Source: Phycisphaerae bacterium
GTDB lineage: Bacteria > Planctomycetota > Phycisphaerae > Phycisphaerales > SM1A02
DNA length: 50,816 nt
Assembly: GCA_002709295.1 (NCBI GenBank)
Contig: PAQL01000013.1
Coordinates: forward strand, 42,812 to 93,627
Direction of reading: 5' to 3'
This document shows, piece after piece, positions 41,950 to 50,559 of this stretch. A program made the translations under genes and the position numbers. Every line of letters starts with the position of its first letter. Within the stretch, counting starts at the first letter, position 1. The notes below the pieces were generated by a model. It ran no database searches. It was not told the DNA's origin and saw only the letters and a list, made by a program, of their open reading frames with translations.

Positions 41950-43815
41950 TCAGTGTAACGGCTGCGTCGTTGAGCCGGGAACACCAGTTGTTGATTCGCA
42001 AGCGAGCCAGCGTGAACGAGCCCCCTGAAGGGCCAGCGTGGGATACGCATGACGTATGGCGGCCGAAAGAAGCCCCATAAACATAGGTTGTGGGGTGAGA
42101 GGCCTGCTGGTCAACTCGGGATGGCTTTGGGCCGCGAAGAAGAATGGGTGTTGATCCAGAGGAAGCTCCAGCATCTGCATGATGGGGCGGTCCGGATGAC
42201 GGCCGGAAAAGATGAGCCCCTGGGACTCGAATCGTTCGATATGGGCGGGCTCAACTTCGTAACGGTGACGGAACCGCTCACGGACGACATCTTGTCCAAA
42301 CAGCCAATGAGCCAGCGTGCCGGGTGTCACTTTCACATCCTGGCCACCGAGCCGCATGGTGCCGCCAAGACCCTCGATGGCCTTTTGCTCAGGAAGTTCA
42401 GAGATAACTGGGGTGCCGTGCTCAGAGAATTCCAAGCTGTGGGCATCTTTGAGACTGGCTCGGTGCCGGGCAAATTCAATCACGGCCATTTGGAAGCCGA
42501 GGCAAATTCCCAAAAATGGGACACGACTTTCACGTGCGAAGCGAACGGTCTCGATCTTGGCCTCGACACCACGATCGCCAAAGCCGCCCGGAACAATAAT
42601 CGCGTTCAAGTCAAGTTCGGAAAGAACTGACCCAATGCTGTCAGGTTCGTGCTCGGAAACATCCACCCATTCCAATTCGGGTCGAACTGCCAAGTGAGTC
42701 GAAGCATGTTCGATGCTTTTTTCAATGGATGCGTAGGCATCTCTTAAACTGGCATATTTGCCCAAGATGCCTACGCGAACAGACTCCTCCTTCGGAGCAA
42801 CAATGGCATCGGCGTAGCGCGACCAAGATTGACGTGCGGAATCTTCAACGGCAACATCAACTCGACCATGCAAATCAAGAATAGAGAGCACTTCACGGTC
42901 AAGTCCCTCGGCCCGTAATGCATCAGGGATGACGTAAATGGACTCGCGGTCGTGCATGCTAAACACACGGTGCATGGGCACATTGCTGAACATGGATATT
43001 TTTTCCATGGCACTTGTGGTAACTGGATTTTCGCATCGGCAAGCGATCAAGTGGGGCTGGATCCCGGCCTGCATGAGAAGTTTGATCCCAAGCTGAGCAG
43101 CTTTTGACTTCTGCTCACCCAGGATTTCTGGTTCGATGACATAGGTCAACCCAACAAAGCAGACGGATGACGGCCCTTCTTCGTAGGCCAGTTCTCGGAG
43201 CGCCTCAATGTAGAAGCCATTTTCATAGTCGCCGACAGTTCCGCCAACTTCTACAAACACAACGTCTGCTGGCCCTCCGCCTTCACCACCAGTCATGGCT
43301 AGGCGACGTAGACGATGCTTCACTTCGCCGGTGACGTGGGGAATCATCTGCACATCTCTCCCCAGATAGCCGCCACGTCGCTCCCGTTCCAAGATGGTGG
43401 AGAATATTTGTCCGCTGGTGGCGAAATTCTGTCGTGACAGATTTTGGTCAAGCATCCGTTCGTAGGTACCGAGATCCATATCGGTTTCGGTCCCATCGTC
43501 CAAGACGAATACTTCGCCGTGTCGATACGGGTTCAACGTGCCTGAGTCAATATTCAGGTACCCCTCGAGCTTGATTGGGGCGACTGAGAGACCTTTGTCT
43601 TTGAGGAGCTTGGCGAGAGAAGATGAGAATATGCCCTTGCCCAGTCCACTCATCACCGTGCCCAGTACGGCGACGTAGCGGGTGCGGCCCTTTTGATATC
43701 CCTCGGGAACCGCGCTCAGGAATTCTGAATGGTCCTGAGTAGATTTGCCATGCTGAGAGAGATCGATCGCATCCTGCGAGGCACGTAAATTTTGATCATC
43801 CGTGAATGGGGGCAT
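41950..43815 (-). CDS. pyrG: CTP synthase, divergent form with N-terminal extension
   Basis: PyrG makes CTP from UTP with glutamine-derived ammonia. From ATG at 43815 the product is 621 residues, against about 545 usually; some 45 extra residues precede TRYVAVLGTVMSGLGKGIFSSSLAKLL, where the usual GGVVSSLGKG reads GTVMSGLGKG. YLNIDSGTLNPYRHGEVFVLDDGTETDMDLGTYER and VEVGGTVGDYENGFYIEALREL mark the amidoligase domain. The glutaminase domain has PFLGICLGFQM (nucleophile Cys438) and SHPE (His565, Glu567). The UTP-site region reads GEQKSKAAQ in place of GEQKTKPTQ. It is upstream of tRNA-Met on the same strand. Confidence 0.92.
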   Translation of the reverse strand: MPPFTDDQNLRASQDAIDLSQHGKSTQDHSEFLSAVPEGYQKGRTRYVAVLGTVMSGLGKGIFSSSLAKLLKDKGLSVAPIKLEGYLNIDSGTLNPYRHGEVFVLDDGTETDMDLGTYERMLDQNLSRQNFATSGQIFSTILERERRGGYLGRDVQMIPHVTGEVKHRLRRLAMTGGEGGGPADVVFVEVGGTVGDYENGFYIEALRELAYEEGPSSVCFVGLTYVIEPEILGEQKSKAAQLGIKLLMQAGIQPHLIACRCENPVTTSAMEKISMFSNVPMHRVFSMHDRESIYVIPDALRAEGLDREVLSILDLHGRVDVAVEDSARQSWSRYADAIVAPKEESVRVGILGKYASLRDAYASIEKSIEHASTHLAVRPELEWVDVSEHEPDSIGSVLSELDLNAIIVPGGFGDRGVEAKIETVRFARESRVPFLGICLGFQMAVIEFARHRASLKDAHSLEFSEHGTPVISELPEQKAIEGLGGTMRLGGQDVKVTPGTLAHWLFGQDVVRERFRHRYEVEPAHIERFESQGLIFSGRHPDRPIMQMLELPLDQHPFFFAAQSHPELTSRPLTPQPMFMGLLSAAIRHAYPTLALQGARSRWLACESTTGVPGSTTQPLH

Positions 43816-43866
43816 AGACCATCTTAGCACGAAAGAACGTCAGGCAAATCTCGGGATCACGATTTC

Positions 43867-46800
43867 CTACAACTCACAGGGCCCATAAGCATCCAGCACC
43901 AGCAGAAGATCCTGAAGGTCCACCAGGCCGTCGCCGTTGATATCAGGAAGGCCATCTGGAGCGGTCAACCATTGCCCAAGAATGATGACGACATCAAGCA
44001 AATCAACGAAGCCGTCGATGTTGAGATCTGCGATGCACTCGCACTCATCAGGAATCAGGTTGCCGTTCTGATCCAAAGCGCCGCCTTTGACTTCGCAAGC
44101 ATCAAGAACGCTATTTTTGTTGCAGTCGAAACCAGAACCGTCGATCAACTGGCATTCGTCGGGCTCGCCATTGCTATCGCAATCATCAGAAAATCCGCTT
44201 GAGATGTCGCAGGAATCGGGGATGCCGTTCATATTGCAGTCTGCGTTGGGCTGAAGTACGTCGCAAACATCGAGGACCCCGTTCTTGTTGCAATCAAGAG
44301 AGGGATCGGCGTCGATTTCACACGAGTCGATCAACATATTGTTGTCGCAATCGAAATCAGAACCTTTGTACAAAGCATCGGAGACAAAGGAGTCCACAAT
44401 CCAGTAGTTCCCAGAGTCGGTAATGCGCACCGAGGTAATCCGCTCGGAAGCTTTTGCTACCACTCGGAGCAAGCCGGGCCCAGTCTCATTTCCGCCGGAG
44501 CGGAGGTTGCTCGGCTGGGAGTCTCGAGCTACCTCGAGGCCAAATTCGTCGTAAGCAATCAGAGTGAGTTCTGAAACCGAGGCGTACCGAAGCTCAAAGA
44601 AAGATGCGCCATACGGAATCAGGATCAGCCCATCGTTTCCTGTCTTGTCAAGTGCGGTTGTGACTGCAACTGAATCGCAAATCCAGTAGTTCTCGTCCCC
44701 CCAAGCGCTTCCTGTATCAGAGTCACTCGCACAGTCCCAGGAGGAAATGTTGTACTGGCCGGTAGTTGCATCGCGAACGGTCCAAGGAGCATTTTGATTG
44801 CTGCCGGTGAACTCAAGTCCTTCAATTTGGGAATCAAGCACCAACTGGTCACTGCCGATGAATTCTTCAAACGAGACGTTGATCAGTGCGTTCCCCCCCT
44901 GCAGGCCAAGATCGCAATCGTCGGGGATTCCGTTGTTGTTGCAATCATCGAATTTTCCACCCAAAAGATCACACACATCCAGCACGCCATTGCCATTGCA
45001 GTCTGGTACGCCGTTGGCGAGGTCACATTCGTCAGGCACGCCATTGGAGTCACAATCTTCGCTTAAACCCTGATCGAGGTCGCAGTCATCTGGCAAACCG
45101 TTCCTATTGCAATCTTCTTCACAAGCATCAGGGACCGAATCCTCATCGCAGTCGGGATCGCACTCGTCAGGGATTCCATTTGAATCGCAATCGTTATTCT
45201 TCAGTTCACATTCGTCCGGGATGCCGGACAGATTGCAGTCGTTTCGGTCCAATTCACATTGGTCAGGGACCTGATTGACGTTGCAGTCCTCAAAGATTTC
45301 ACAAACGTCTGGAATGCCGTTTTCATCACAGTCTTCGAGTTTTTGGCAGTCATCGGAAATGCCGTCGGCGTTGCAATCTTTTTCGCAAGAGTCTGGCGTC
45401 CCGTCGTTGTCGCAGTCTGGATCGCATTCATCGGGAATACCGTTGCTATCACAGTCGTTCCCCGCCAGTTCACACCGGTCGGGAACATTGTTCGCATTGC
45501 AATCGTCGCTAGGCTCGCAGATATCGGGGGTGCCATTCCTGTCGCAATCTGGAAGATCCTGACACTCATCAGGAGTTCCATCATTGTTGCAATCGGTTTC
45601 GCAAGCGTCCGGCAGTCCGTCCCCATTGCAATCGGGATCGCACTCGTCAGGGATCCCATTGAAATCGCAGTCGTTCCCCTCAGTTTCGCAGCGATCCGGA
45701 ATGCCATTCACATTGCAGTCTTTGAAAGACTCGCACACGTCAGGGGTGCCATTCTCGTCACAATCGGACAGGGCTTGGCAGTCATCAGGCGTTCCATCTG
45801 AATTGCAATCCACCTCGCATGCGTCCGGAAGTCCGTCTGCATCACAATCAGGCTGACAATCATCGGGAATGCCGTTGCTGTCGCAATCGTTCCCCTGAAT
45901 TTCACATTCGTCGGGAATACCGTTGCTGTTGCAGTCGTCGAAAATTTCACATTCGTCGGGAGCTCCGTTGCCGTTGCAGTCAGACAAATCTTCACACGCG
46001 TCCGGAACGCCATTGAGATTGCAGTCTTCAGCCCCATCCGCGATATCGCAGGCATCCAGCACACCATTGTCATTACAGTCAGGCCCCATTGGTCCGCATG
46101 AGTTGGCGTCACAATCATCTGGAATGTCATCGTTGTCATCATCGTCGTCACAGGCGTCGATGACCCCATCACCATCGCAATCCGGATCGCAATCGTCAGG
46201 AATGCCATTGCTGTCACAGTCTCCGAAGGTGACAACATCACATGGCGCATCAGGAATACCGTTGTTGTTGCAATCTGGCCCCTCTTCTTCGGGGTCACAA
46301 ATGCCGTTCAGGTTGCAGTCCAATCGAGGATTAAGGACCTTGACGTCTCCGGAAAATTCGTCCGGCAGGTAAAAGCGACCACTGCCATCGGCGTACACAT
46401 CTCGAATGCGGCCCACGAAGCTGTCCGTGATCATGCTGTCGGGAAGCCCATCAATAAAATCAGCCCGCCAAACAGCTGCCCGGCCGTTCAAAAAACCTGT
46501 GGCACACACGTGAAGTTCGTCTCCGGCTATCGAGAGTCCAAACCTGGAATTAGGCAAGGCATTCTGTGGTGCCTCATATGTCATGTTTGGGTCCGGGAGA
46601 CCCGCTTCAATCGCAAATCTGTATGCCTCACCCACGTTGGCCGGCCCGACTCGTGGTGCCCCAACAAAGAGTGTGCTTCCATGCAAGCAGACAGATGCCC
46701 CAAATTGATCGCCCTCGGCGATGCCTTCAAGGAAGCCCCGGTAAGAAAAAGAGTTGCCTGACCTGTCGTAGATATGAACGCGTCCAGGACCGATGGTTGG

Positions 46801-47445
46801 CGCGCCGACCACAAGGAAAGATCCATTGAGTGCCATCGAGGCGCCGAAAAAAGAACCCGATTCACTTCCGTCCGAAAGTCTTCCGGCGTATTCATAACCA
46901 TTCGGCCCGGCTAAGGTCCACACGTCCACTGCACCAGCAGCAGCGGGATACCCACCAACTAGCCCGGGGACACTCACCGCCAAGACATCATTGAAGGCGG
47001 CGATCTGGTAGCCGCCAAAGAATTGGTCGTCCCAATCAGGTCGAGACAAGAGCTGGGGTGTTGACCAAGTGTCAGTGGTCAACTGCCGCCACAAGAGGAC
47101 CCCCCCGACATTGCCATTAAATCCGTCGGTTCGACCTGTGCATGATGCAAACGCGTACCCATCCGCAACTGCGACATCGAAACCAACATGGAGACCCGAC
47201 TCGAGGGGCGGCATGGGCAACTCGACCAAGATTCCATCAGCGTTCGAAACCAAGACCTTGCCGTGTTCGAACAACCCGTCCAGCGATGCGTTGGGGACAC
47301 CTACTATGATCTTCCCGGCATCTCCAGCAATACCAGAACCGAACAGGTCCCCGGAGCCCTGCGGCCACGGAATCACTTCAGATTGGCAATCGGCGGACGC
47401 CCATGAAGCCACGCTTAAAAGAACAGCTGCTACAGAATTTCGCAT
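43867..47445 (-). CDS. Large secreted FG-GAP protein with long Cys/Asp/Asn repeat array
   Basis: The ATG at 47445 (after a GAGG site) gives 1192 residues with signal peptide MRNSVAAVLLSVASWASA; the longer frame to 47529 is less likely. Residues about 25-370 are FG-GAP-like (FFGASMALNGSFLVVGAPTIG, QFGASVCLHGSTLFVGAP). Residues about 373-847 are some 30 repeats of DCNxNGIPDxC type. Residues about 850-1025 form a lectin-like beta region (SFEEFIGSDQLVLDSQIEG), with a second short repeat block to about 1133, and the end (CECIADLNIDGFVDLLDV, GDGLVDLQDLLLVLDAYGPCEL) is dockerin-like. It is probably a calcium-stiffened surface stalk; ligand unknown. It shares the architecture of the gene at 7509 but with a much longer array. 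Confidence 0.82.
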   Translation of the reverse strand: MRNSVAAVLLSVASWASADCQSEVIPWPQGSGDLFGSGIAGDAGKIIVGVPNASLDGLFEHGKVLVSNADGILVELPMPPLESGLHVGFDVAVADGYAFASCTGRTDGFNGNVGGVLLWRQLTTDTWSTPQLLSRPDWDDQFFGGYQIAAFNDVLAVSVPGLVGGYPAAAGAVDVWTLAGPNGYEYAGRLSDGSESGSFFGASMALNGSFLVVGAPTIGPGRVHIYDRSGNSFSYRGFLEGIAEGDQFGASVCLHGSTLFVGAPRVGPANVGEAYRFAIEAGLPDPNMTYEAPQNALPNSRFGLSIAGDELHVCATGFLNGRAAVWRADFIDGLPDSMITDSFVGRIRDVYADGSGRFYLPDEFSGDVKVLNPRLDCNLNGICDPEEEGPDCNNNGIPDAPCDVVTFGDCDSNGIPDDCDPDCDGDGVIDACDDDDDNDDIPDDCDANSCGPMGPDCNDNGVLDACDIADGAEDCNLNGVPDACEDLSDCNGNGAPDECEIFDDCNSNGIPDECEIQGNDCDSNGIPDDCQPDCDADGLPDACEVDCNSDGTPDDCQALSDCDENGTPDVCESFKDCNVNGIPDRCETEGNDCDFNGIPDECDPDCNGDGLPDACETDCNNDGTPDECQDLPDCDRNGTPDICEPSDDCNANNVPDRCELAGNDCDSNGIPDECDPDCDNDGTPDSCEKDCNADGISDDCQKLEDCDENGIPDVCEIFEDCNVNQVPDQCELDRNDCNLSGIPDECELKNNDCDSNGIPDECDPDCDEDSVPDACEEDCNRNGLPDDCDLDQGLSEDCDSNGVPDECDLANGVPDCNGNGVLDVCDLLGGKFDDCNNNGIPDDCDLGLQGGNALINVSFEEFIGSDQLVLDSQIEGLEFTGSNQNAPWTVRDATTGQYNISSWDCASDSDTGSAWGDENYWICDSVAVTTALDKTGNDGLILIPYGASFFELRYASVSELTLIAYDEFGLEVARDSQPSNLRSGGNETGPGLLRVVAKASERITSVRITDSGNYWIVDSFVSDALYKGSDFDCDNNMLIDSCEIDADPSLDCNKNGVLDVCDVLQPNADCNMNGIPDSCDISSGFSDDCDSNGEPDECQLIDGSGFDCNKNSVLDACEVKGGALDQNGNLIPDECECIADLNIDGFVDLLDVVIILGQWLTAPDGLPDINGDGLVDLQDLLLVLDAYGPCEL
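44040..44362 (-). repeat. Second Cys/Asp/Asn repeat block, coding
   Basis: Six or so repeats (DCDNNMLIDSC, DCNKNGVLDVC, DCNMNGIPDSC, DCDSNGEPDEC, DCNKNSVLDAC) follow the lectin-like region and lead into the dockerin-like end of the 1192-residue protein. They have the same character as the main array. Confidence 0.8.
44909..46325 (-). repeat. Main Cys/Asp/Asn repeat array, about 1.4 kb, coding
   Basis: About 30 units, mostly 33 to 54 bases each, encode consensus D-C-N/D-x-N-G-I-P-D-x-C-E/D. Two Cys and five to six acidic or Asn residues per unit suggest both calcium ligation and disulfides, as in thrombospondin type 3 repeats. The repetition creates long open frames in the opposite strand and other frames, which are shadows. 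Confidence 0.9.
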
Positions 47446-47563
47446 ATCCACCCTCGAAAAGTCCCTGGAATCTGGATGTGTCCCAAAGAGCAAAATGTAA
47501 GCCATCAAACCTCCGCGAGTTCGCACCACGAAGCCGACGCAAATTCCTCAATGGGTGGACAAA

Positions 47564-48481
47564 TCAAACGTGGTTGATTTGCTGCGGCCACTTGCATGCC
47601 AAGCCTCGGGCGAAGTCGGTGAATGACATCGACTTACGACTTTCAGGCTGAACCTCGGTGACTTGAATCCAGCCATCATGGCATCGAAACTGTCCGAATT
47701 CATCCACGAGTCCTGCACATTCGGGCCCCTCTTGAGCCATCTTGCCCCGCCTGAGATGAACCTGGATACCGCCAATGGTGGCCAAACAGCGCGGCCATGG
47801 CTCGAGGCCATGAATCTGAGCCAGTGCCAACTGTGAAGAAAGCTGTGGATCGAACACGCCCTCCGACTTCGACAGCTTCTTGGCATGAGTCGCTGATTCA
47901 GGATCTTGGGGAATTGGCGTCAATTGGCCGGTCGCGAAGGCGTTCAGGGTCCCAATGATCAGTTCAGGCCCCCAATCCGCCATTCGATCGTGCCATTCCC
48001 CAGTGGTCAGCAAGGGGTCTCGCGGGACACTCTTTCTGGCATACACCGCACCCGTGTCCATTGAGGACGCGAGCTCGATAACAGAAGCGCCAATTTCACG
48101 ATCGCCGGCTAGAACTGCACGGTGGATCGGAGCGGCACCACGCCATCGAGGGAGCAGTGACGCGTGAAGATTGCACGCAAATCGACCGGACAAGACACGC
48201 CGTGTTAAGAGTCGCTCGTAGGCAATCACCACCAATGCATCTGGCGACTTTTCATCCAGCCACTCTTGGCCCGATTCGTCATTGATGGAATTTGGGGTTA
48301 TGACGTCAAGATCGCACTCGTTCGCAGCATCGAATACTGGGGTCTGGCGTGTTCTTTGACCTCGCCCGGCCGGTTTTCCAGGTTTAGTCAGTACTCCCAC
48401 CAGCTCGTGCGGCGAACTCTTAGCGAGCGCACGCAAGGTTGGAACGCCAAATGCACCCGACCCAACGAACACGATTTTCAT
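47564..48481 (-). CDS. fmt: Methionyl-tRNA formyltransferase
   Basis: Fmt formylates initiator Met-tRNA using 10-formyl-tetrahydrofolate. The ATG at 48481 overlaps the def stop (ATGA, 48478-48481) and gives 305 residues. NLHASLLPRWRGAAPIHRAV contains catalytic Asn104 and His106 and the SLLPxxRG loop, and SSMDTGAVY holds Asp142. TKPGKPAGRGQRTRQTPV is the family's folate-side loop. The C-terminal tRNA-binding domain is present (LALAQIHGLEPWPRCLATIGG). It is the usual partner of def. Confidence 0.95.
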   Translation of the reverse strand: MKIVFVGSGAFGVPTLRALAKSSPHELVGVLTKPGKPAGRGQRTRQTPVFDAANECDLDVITPNSINDESGQEWLDEKSPDALVVIAYERLLTRRVLSGRFACNLHASLLPRWRGAAPIHRAVLAGDREIGASVIELASSMDTGAVYARKSVPRDPLLTTGEWHDRMADWGPELIIGTLNAFATGQLTPIPQDPESATHAKKLSKSEGVFDPQLSSQLALAQIHGLEPWPRCLATIGGIQVHLRRGKMAQEGPECAGLVDEFGQFRCHDGWIQVTEVQPESRKSMSFTDFARGLACKWPQQINHV

Positions 48482-48993
48482 TGGGCGTCGTACACCTTCC
48501 TCCATCGCTTCACCATGGCGGCTTCAACCGGTTGGGCCAGATCAAAGATGAGCCTTGCTTCCAGATGGTCATGCTCGTGCTGCCATACCCGGGCCAGCAG
48601 GCCATCATCGGCCATTTCAAATGGGTGCCCGTCGGCGTTTGTTGCCGAGATAGTCGCCGCCTTGGGGCGAAGAATTTCCAAACGAAGATCCGGCAGCGAA
48701 AGGCAGCCCTCCTCATATGGCTGAGGAGGGAGGCCGCAAAGGTCCAGATGGACCACTGGGTTCACAAAAATACGGTCAACGGGGTCTGCGTCTGGCACGT
48801 ACGTCACAAACAGCCGCCAGGGAAGGCCAACCTGAGGGGCAGCAAGGCCAATGCCTGAGACCTCATGCATCAGTTCGAGCATCCTTGGTGCGACGAGGGT
48901 CACCTCCTCCGTCGTGGGGACATGAGTCGCCCTGGTACGAAGCCTAGGGTCAGGCCAAGACACGATTTGCAGTTCTGAGGGATCGATTCGCAA
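48478..48993 (-). CDS. def: Peptide deformylase
   Basis: Def removes the formyl group from nascent proteins with a bound Fe(II) or Zn(II). The 171-residue product has all three motifs: GIGLAAPQVG (47-56), EEGCLSLP with metal-binding Cys97, and QHEHDHLEARLI with His139, Glu140 and His143. The start is the TTG at 48993, chosen because it gives a normal N-terminus and no better in-frame ATG was seen; no clear ribosome site precedes it. It is translationally coupled to fmt. Confidence 0.93.
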   Translation of the reverse strand: MRIDPSELQIVSWPDPRLRTRATHVPTTEEVTLVAPRMLELMHEVSGIGLAAPQVGLPWRLFVTYVPDADPVDRIFVNPVVHLDLCGLPPQPYEEGCLSLPDLRLEILRPKAATISATNADGHPFEMADDGLLARVWQHEHDHLEARLIFDLAQPVEAAMVKRWRKVYDAQ

Positions 48994-49042
48994 AGTGTAC
49001 GACGCGACCAGCCAAACTGGGCGGATCTCACCTCACATCTCG

Positions 49043-49048
49043 TATAGT
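49043..49048 (+). promoter_or_regulatory. Possible -10 element for the TPR protein gene
   Basis: TATAGT lies 30 bases before the ATG at 49078, in the gap between divergent def and this gene, and a GAGG ribosome site follows it. The -35 position is poor, so the element is only suggestive. Confidence 0.3.
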
Positions 49049-49077
49049 GGTCTTCTTCAAGATTGAGGTGCCTTGCC

Positions 49078-50559
49078 ATGTTCTTTGGAAAGAAAAAGCC
49101 AAAAGATTCAACGGAATCCACCAGCGGTGAAGACTCAGCCTCAATTCAACCCAATCCCGCCAAAGCTGAGCCCTGGTTTCGCCACGCCGACAACGCGAAG
49201 GATTCGCTCCAGCACGCCTACGCCTTGAAATTATTCGCCAGCGGCCTTTCGTTTGACAACACACGTCTCGACTTGGTCGAGCAGATTTTGTCATGCGCCA
49301 TCTCACATCGGGACCAAGGAGGAAAAGGTGCGCCCTCTTCGGAGAAAAAAGAAATTGAGGGCATGGGGCCATACGGCAAATTTGCTAGTGCCTATTACGC
49401 CTGGCTAAGAGACCTGAGCAACATCAAAGTGGCCCTTGATTTCATGCGCCAAGCTTTGGCGTTTGACTCGAGGCCATGGGCCAACCATCACGCAAGCACT
49501 ATCTTCAAGATGCATCTCAGTGGAAAAACTTCGAAGAAGGGTTGGGTAGAAGTAATGCGTCTTTGCGGGGAGGCCAACAATTGGGACTTGGCCCAGCAAG
49601 CCGGGGCAAAAGCGCGTGAACTCGATCCCTCAGACGGTGACCTCGACACAGAGCTGAAGGACTTGGCGGCGGCCCGCGCCATGACTGAAGGTGGGTACAC
49701 AGAAGCCGCGGGGACCGAAGGCGGCTTCCGAAAGATGATCAAAGACGCAGACAAACAAAAGGAGCTGCAGGAAGAGGAAACACTTGCTGGCGGTGCCGAA
49801 ACCGCTGCTGCCCCGCTTGAGCGAGCTCGCCAGGCTTATGAGGCAAATCCGTCCGACACAAACGCGGTAGCCAAGTTGCTTCAGTTGCTCCGTCGCGTTG
49901 GCGACGCTGACGCACTCAACGAAGCAAAACGAGTGGCTCTGTCTGCATTCGAAACCACAGCGGAATACCGATTCAGAATGTTTGCTGGCGATCTCGAGAT
50001 CAAAGCCGCCGAACAAAGGGTCGAGGAGCGGCGAGAGTCAGCCCAAGAAGATTCCGACAACGAGGAGCTCGCGATCCAGCTCGAAGAAGCTGAGCGGAGC
50101 CTCCAAGAACTGAAGTTGTCCGAATACTCCGACCGGGTCGAAAAATACCCCACCGATCGCAAACGGAAGTACGACCTTGGCACCATTCTTTTCCGACTTG
50201 GAAGAACCGAAGAAGCGATGGCCCAATTCCAAGCTGCCAAGGATGAGCCCCGGCTCCATGCTGACGCCGCACACAATCTTGGCCTCTGCTTCCACGCTGA
50301 AGGCTGGTTTGTCGAGGCGGTTGCAGAGTTCGATGAAGCTTTATCAAGAGTTGAGTCTTCAGAACGTGAAAAGACTCTCGATATGAAGTACGACCTGATG
50401 CTGGGGCTTATCGAGGGGGCAAAAGCGGAAAAAGACCTTGAGATGGCCCAACGCGCCAAGAGCATTTGCTCCGAGATTGCCCGTACCAATATCGCTTACC
50501 GCGACATTCGAGACCGTCGTCGGGAAGTTGACGAAGTTATTGGCACCATCAACGGATGA
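49078..50559 (+). CDS. TPR/coiled-coil protein of unknown function
   Basis: The ATG at 49078 (GAGG site upstream) gives 493 residues with no signal peptide. Residues about 85-190 hold helical repeats (YGKFASAYYAWLRDLSNIKVALDFMRQALAFDSR). Residues about 290-350 are a charged, likely coiled-coil stretch (ERREDS... QLEEAERSLQELKLSEY). The C-terminal part has clear TPRs (KYDLGTILFRLGRTEEAMAQFQAA, AHNLGLCFHAEGWFVEAVAEFDEAL). It is likely a cytoplasmic scaffold. Its stop overlaps kdsB by ATGA, which links it to Kdo synthesis in one transcript. Function not known. Confidence 0.78.
   Translation: MFFGKKKPKDSTESTSGEDSASIQPNPAKAEPWFRHADNAKDSLQHAYALKLFASGLSFDNTRLDLVEQILSCAISHRDQGGKGAPSSEKKEIEGMGPYGKFASAYYAWLRDLSNIKVALDFMRQALAFDSRPWANHHASTIFKMHLSGKTSKKGWVEVMRLCGEANNWDLAQQAGAKARELDPSDGDLDTELKDLAAARAMTEGGYTEAAGTEGGFRKMIKDADKQKELQEEETLAGGAETAAAPLERARQAYEANPSDTNAVAKLLQLLRRVGDADALNEAKRVALSAFETTAEYRFRMFAGDLEIKAAEQRVEERRESAQEDSDNEELAIQLEEAERSLQELKLSEYSDRVEKYPTDRKRKYDLGTILFRLGRTEEAMAQFQAAKDEPRLHADAAHNLGLCFHAEGWFVEAVAEFDEALSRVESSEREKTLDMKYDLMLGLIEGAKAEKDLEMAQRAKSICSEIARTNIAYRDIRDRRREVDEVIGTING

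Noticed and set aside
44909-46325. CRISPR-like regular repetition
   Set aside because: Units vary in length and sequence, have no unique spacers, and keep a coding frame throughout the minus-strand gene.
44199-46372. Several long open frames on the opposite strand across the Cys/Asp/Asn array
   Set aside because: They are shadows of the repeat: low-complexity, period-matched translations with no domain or ribosome site.
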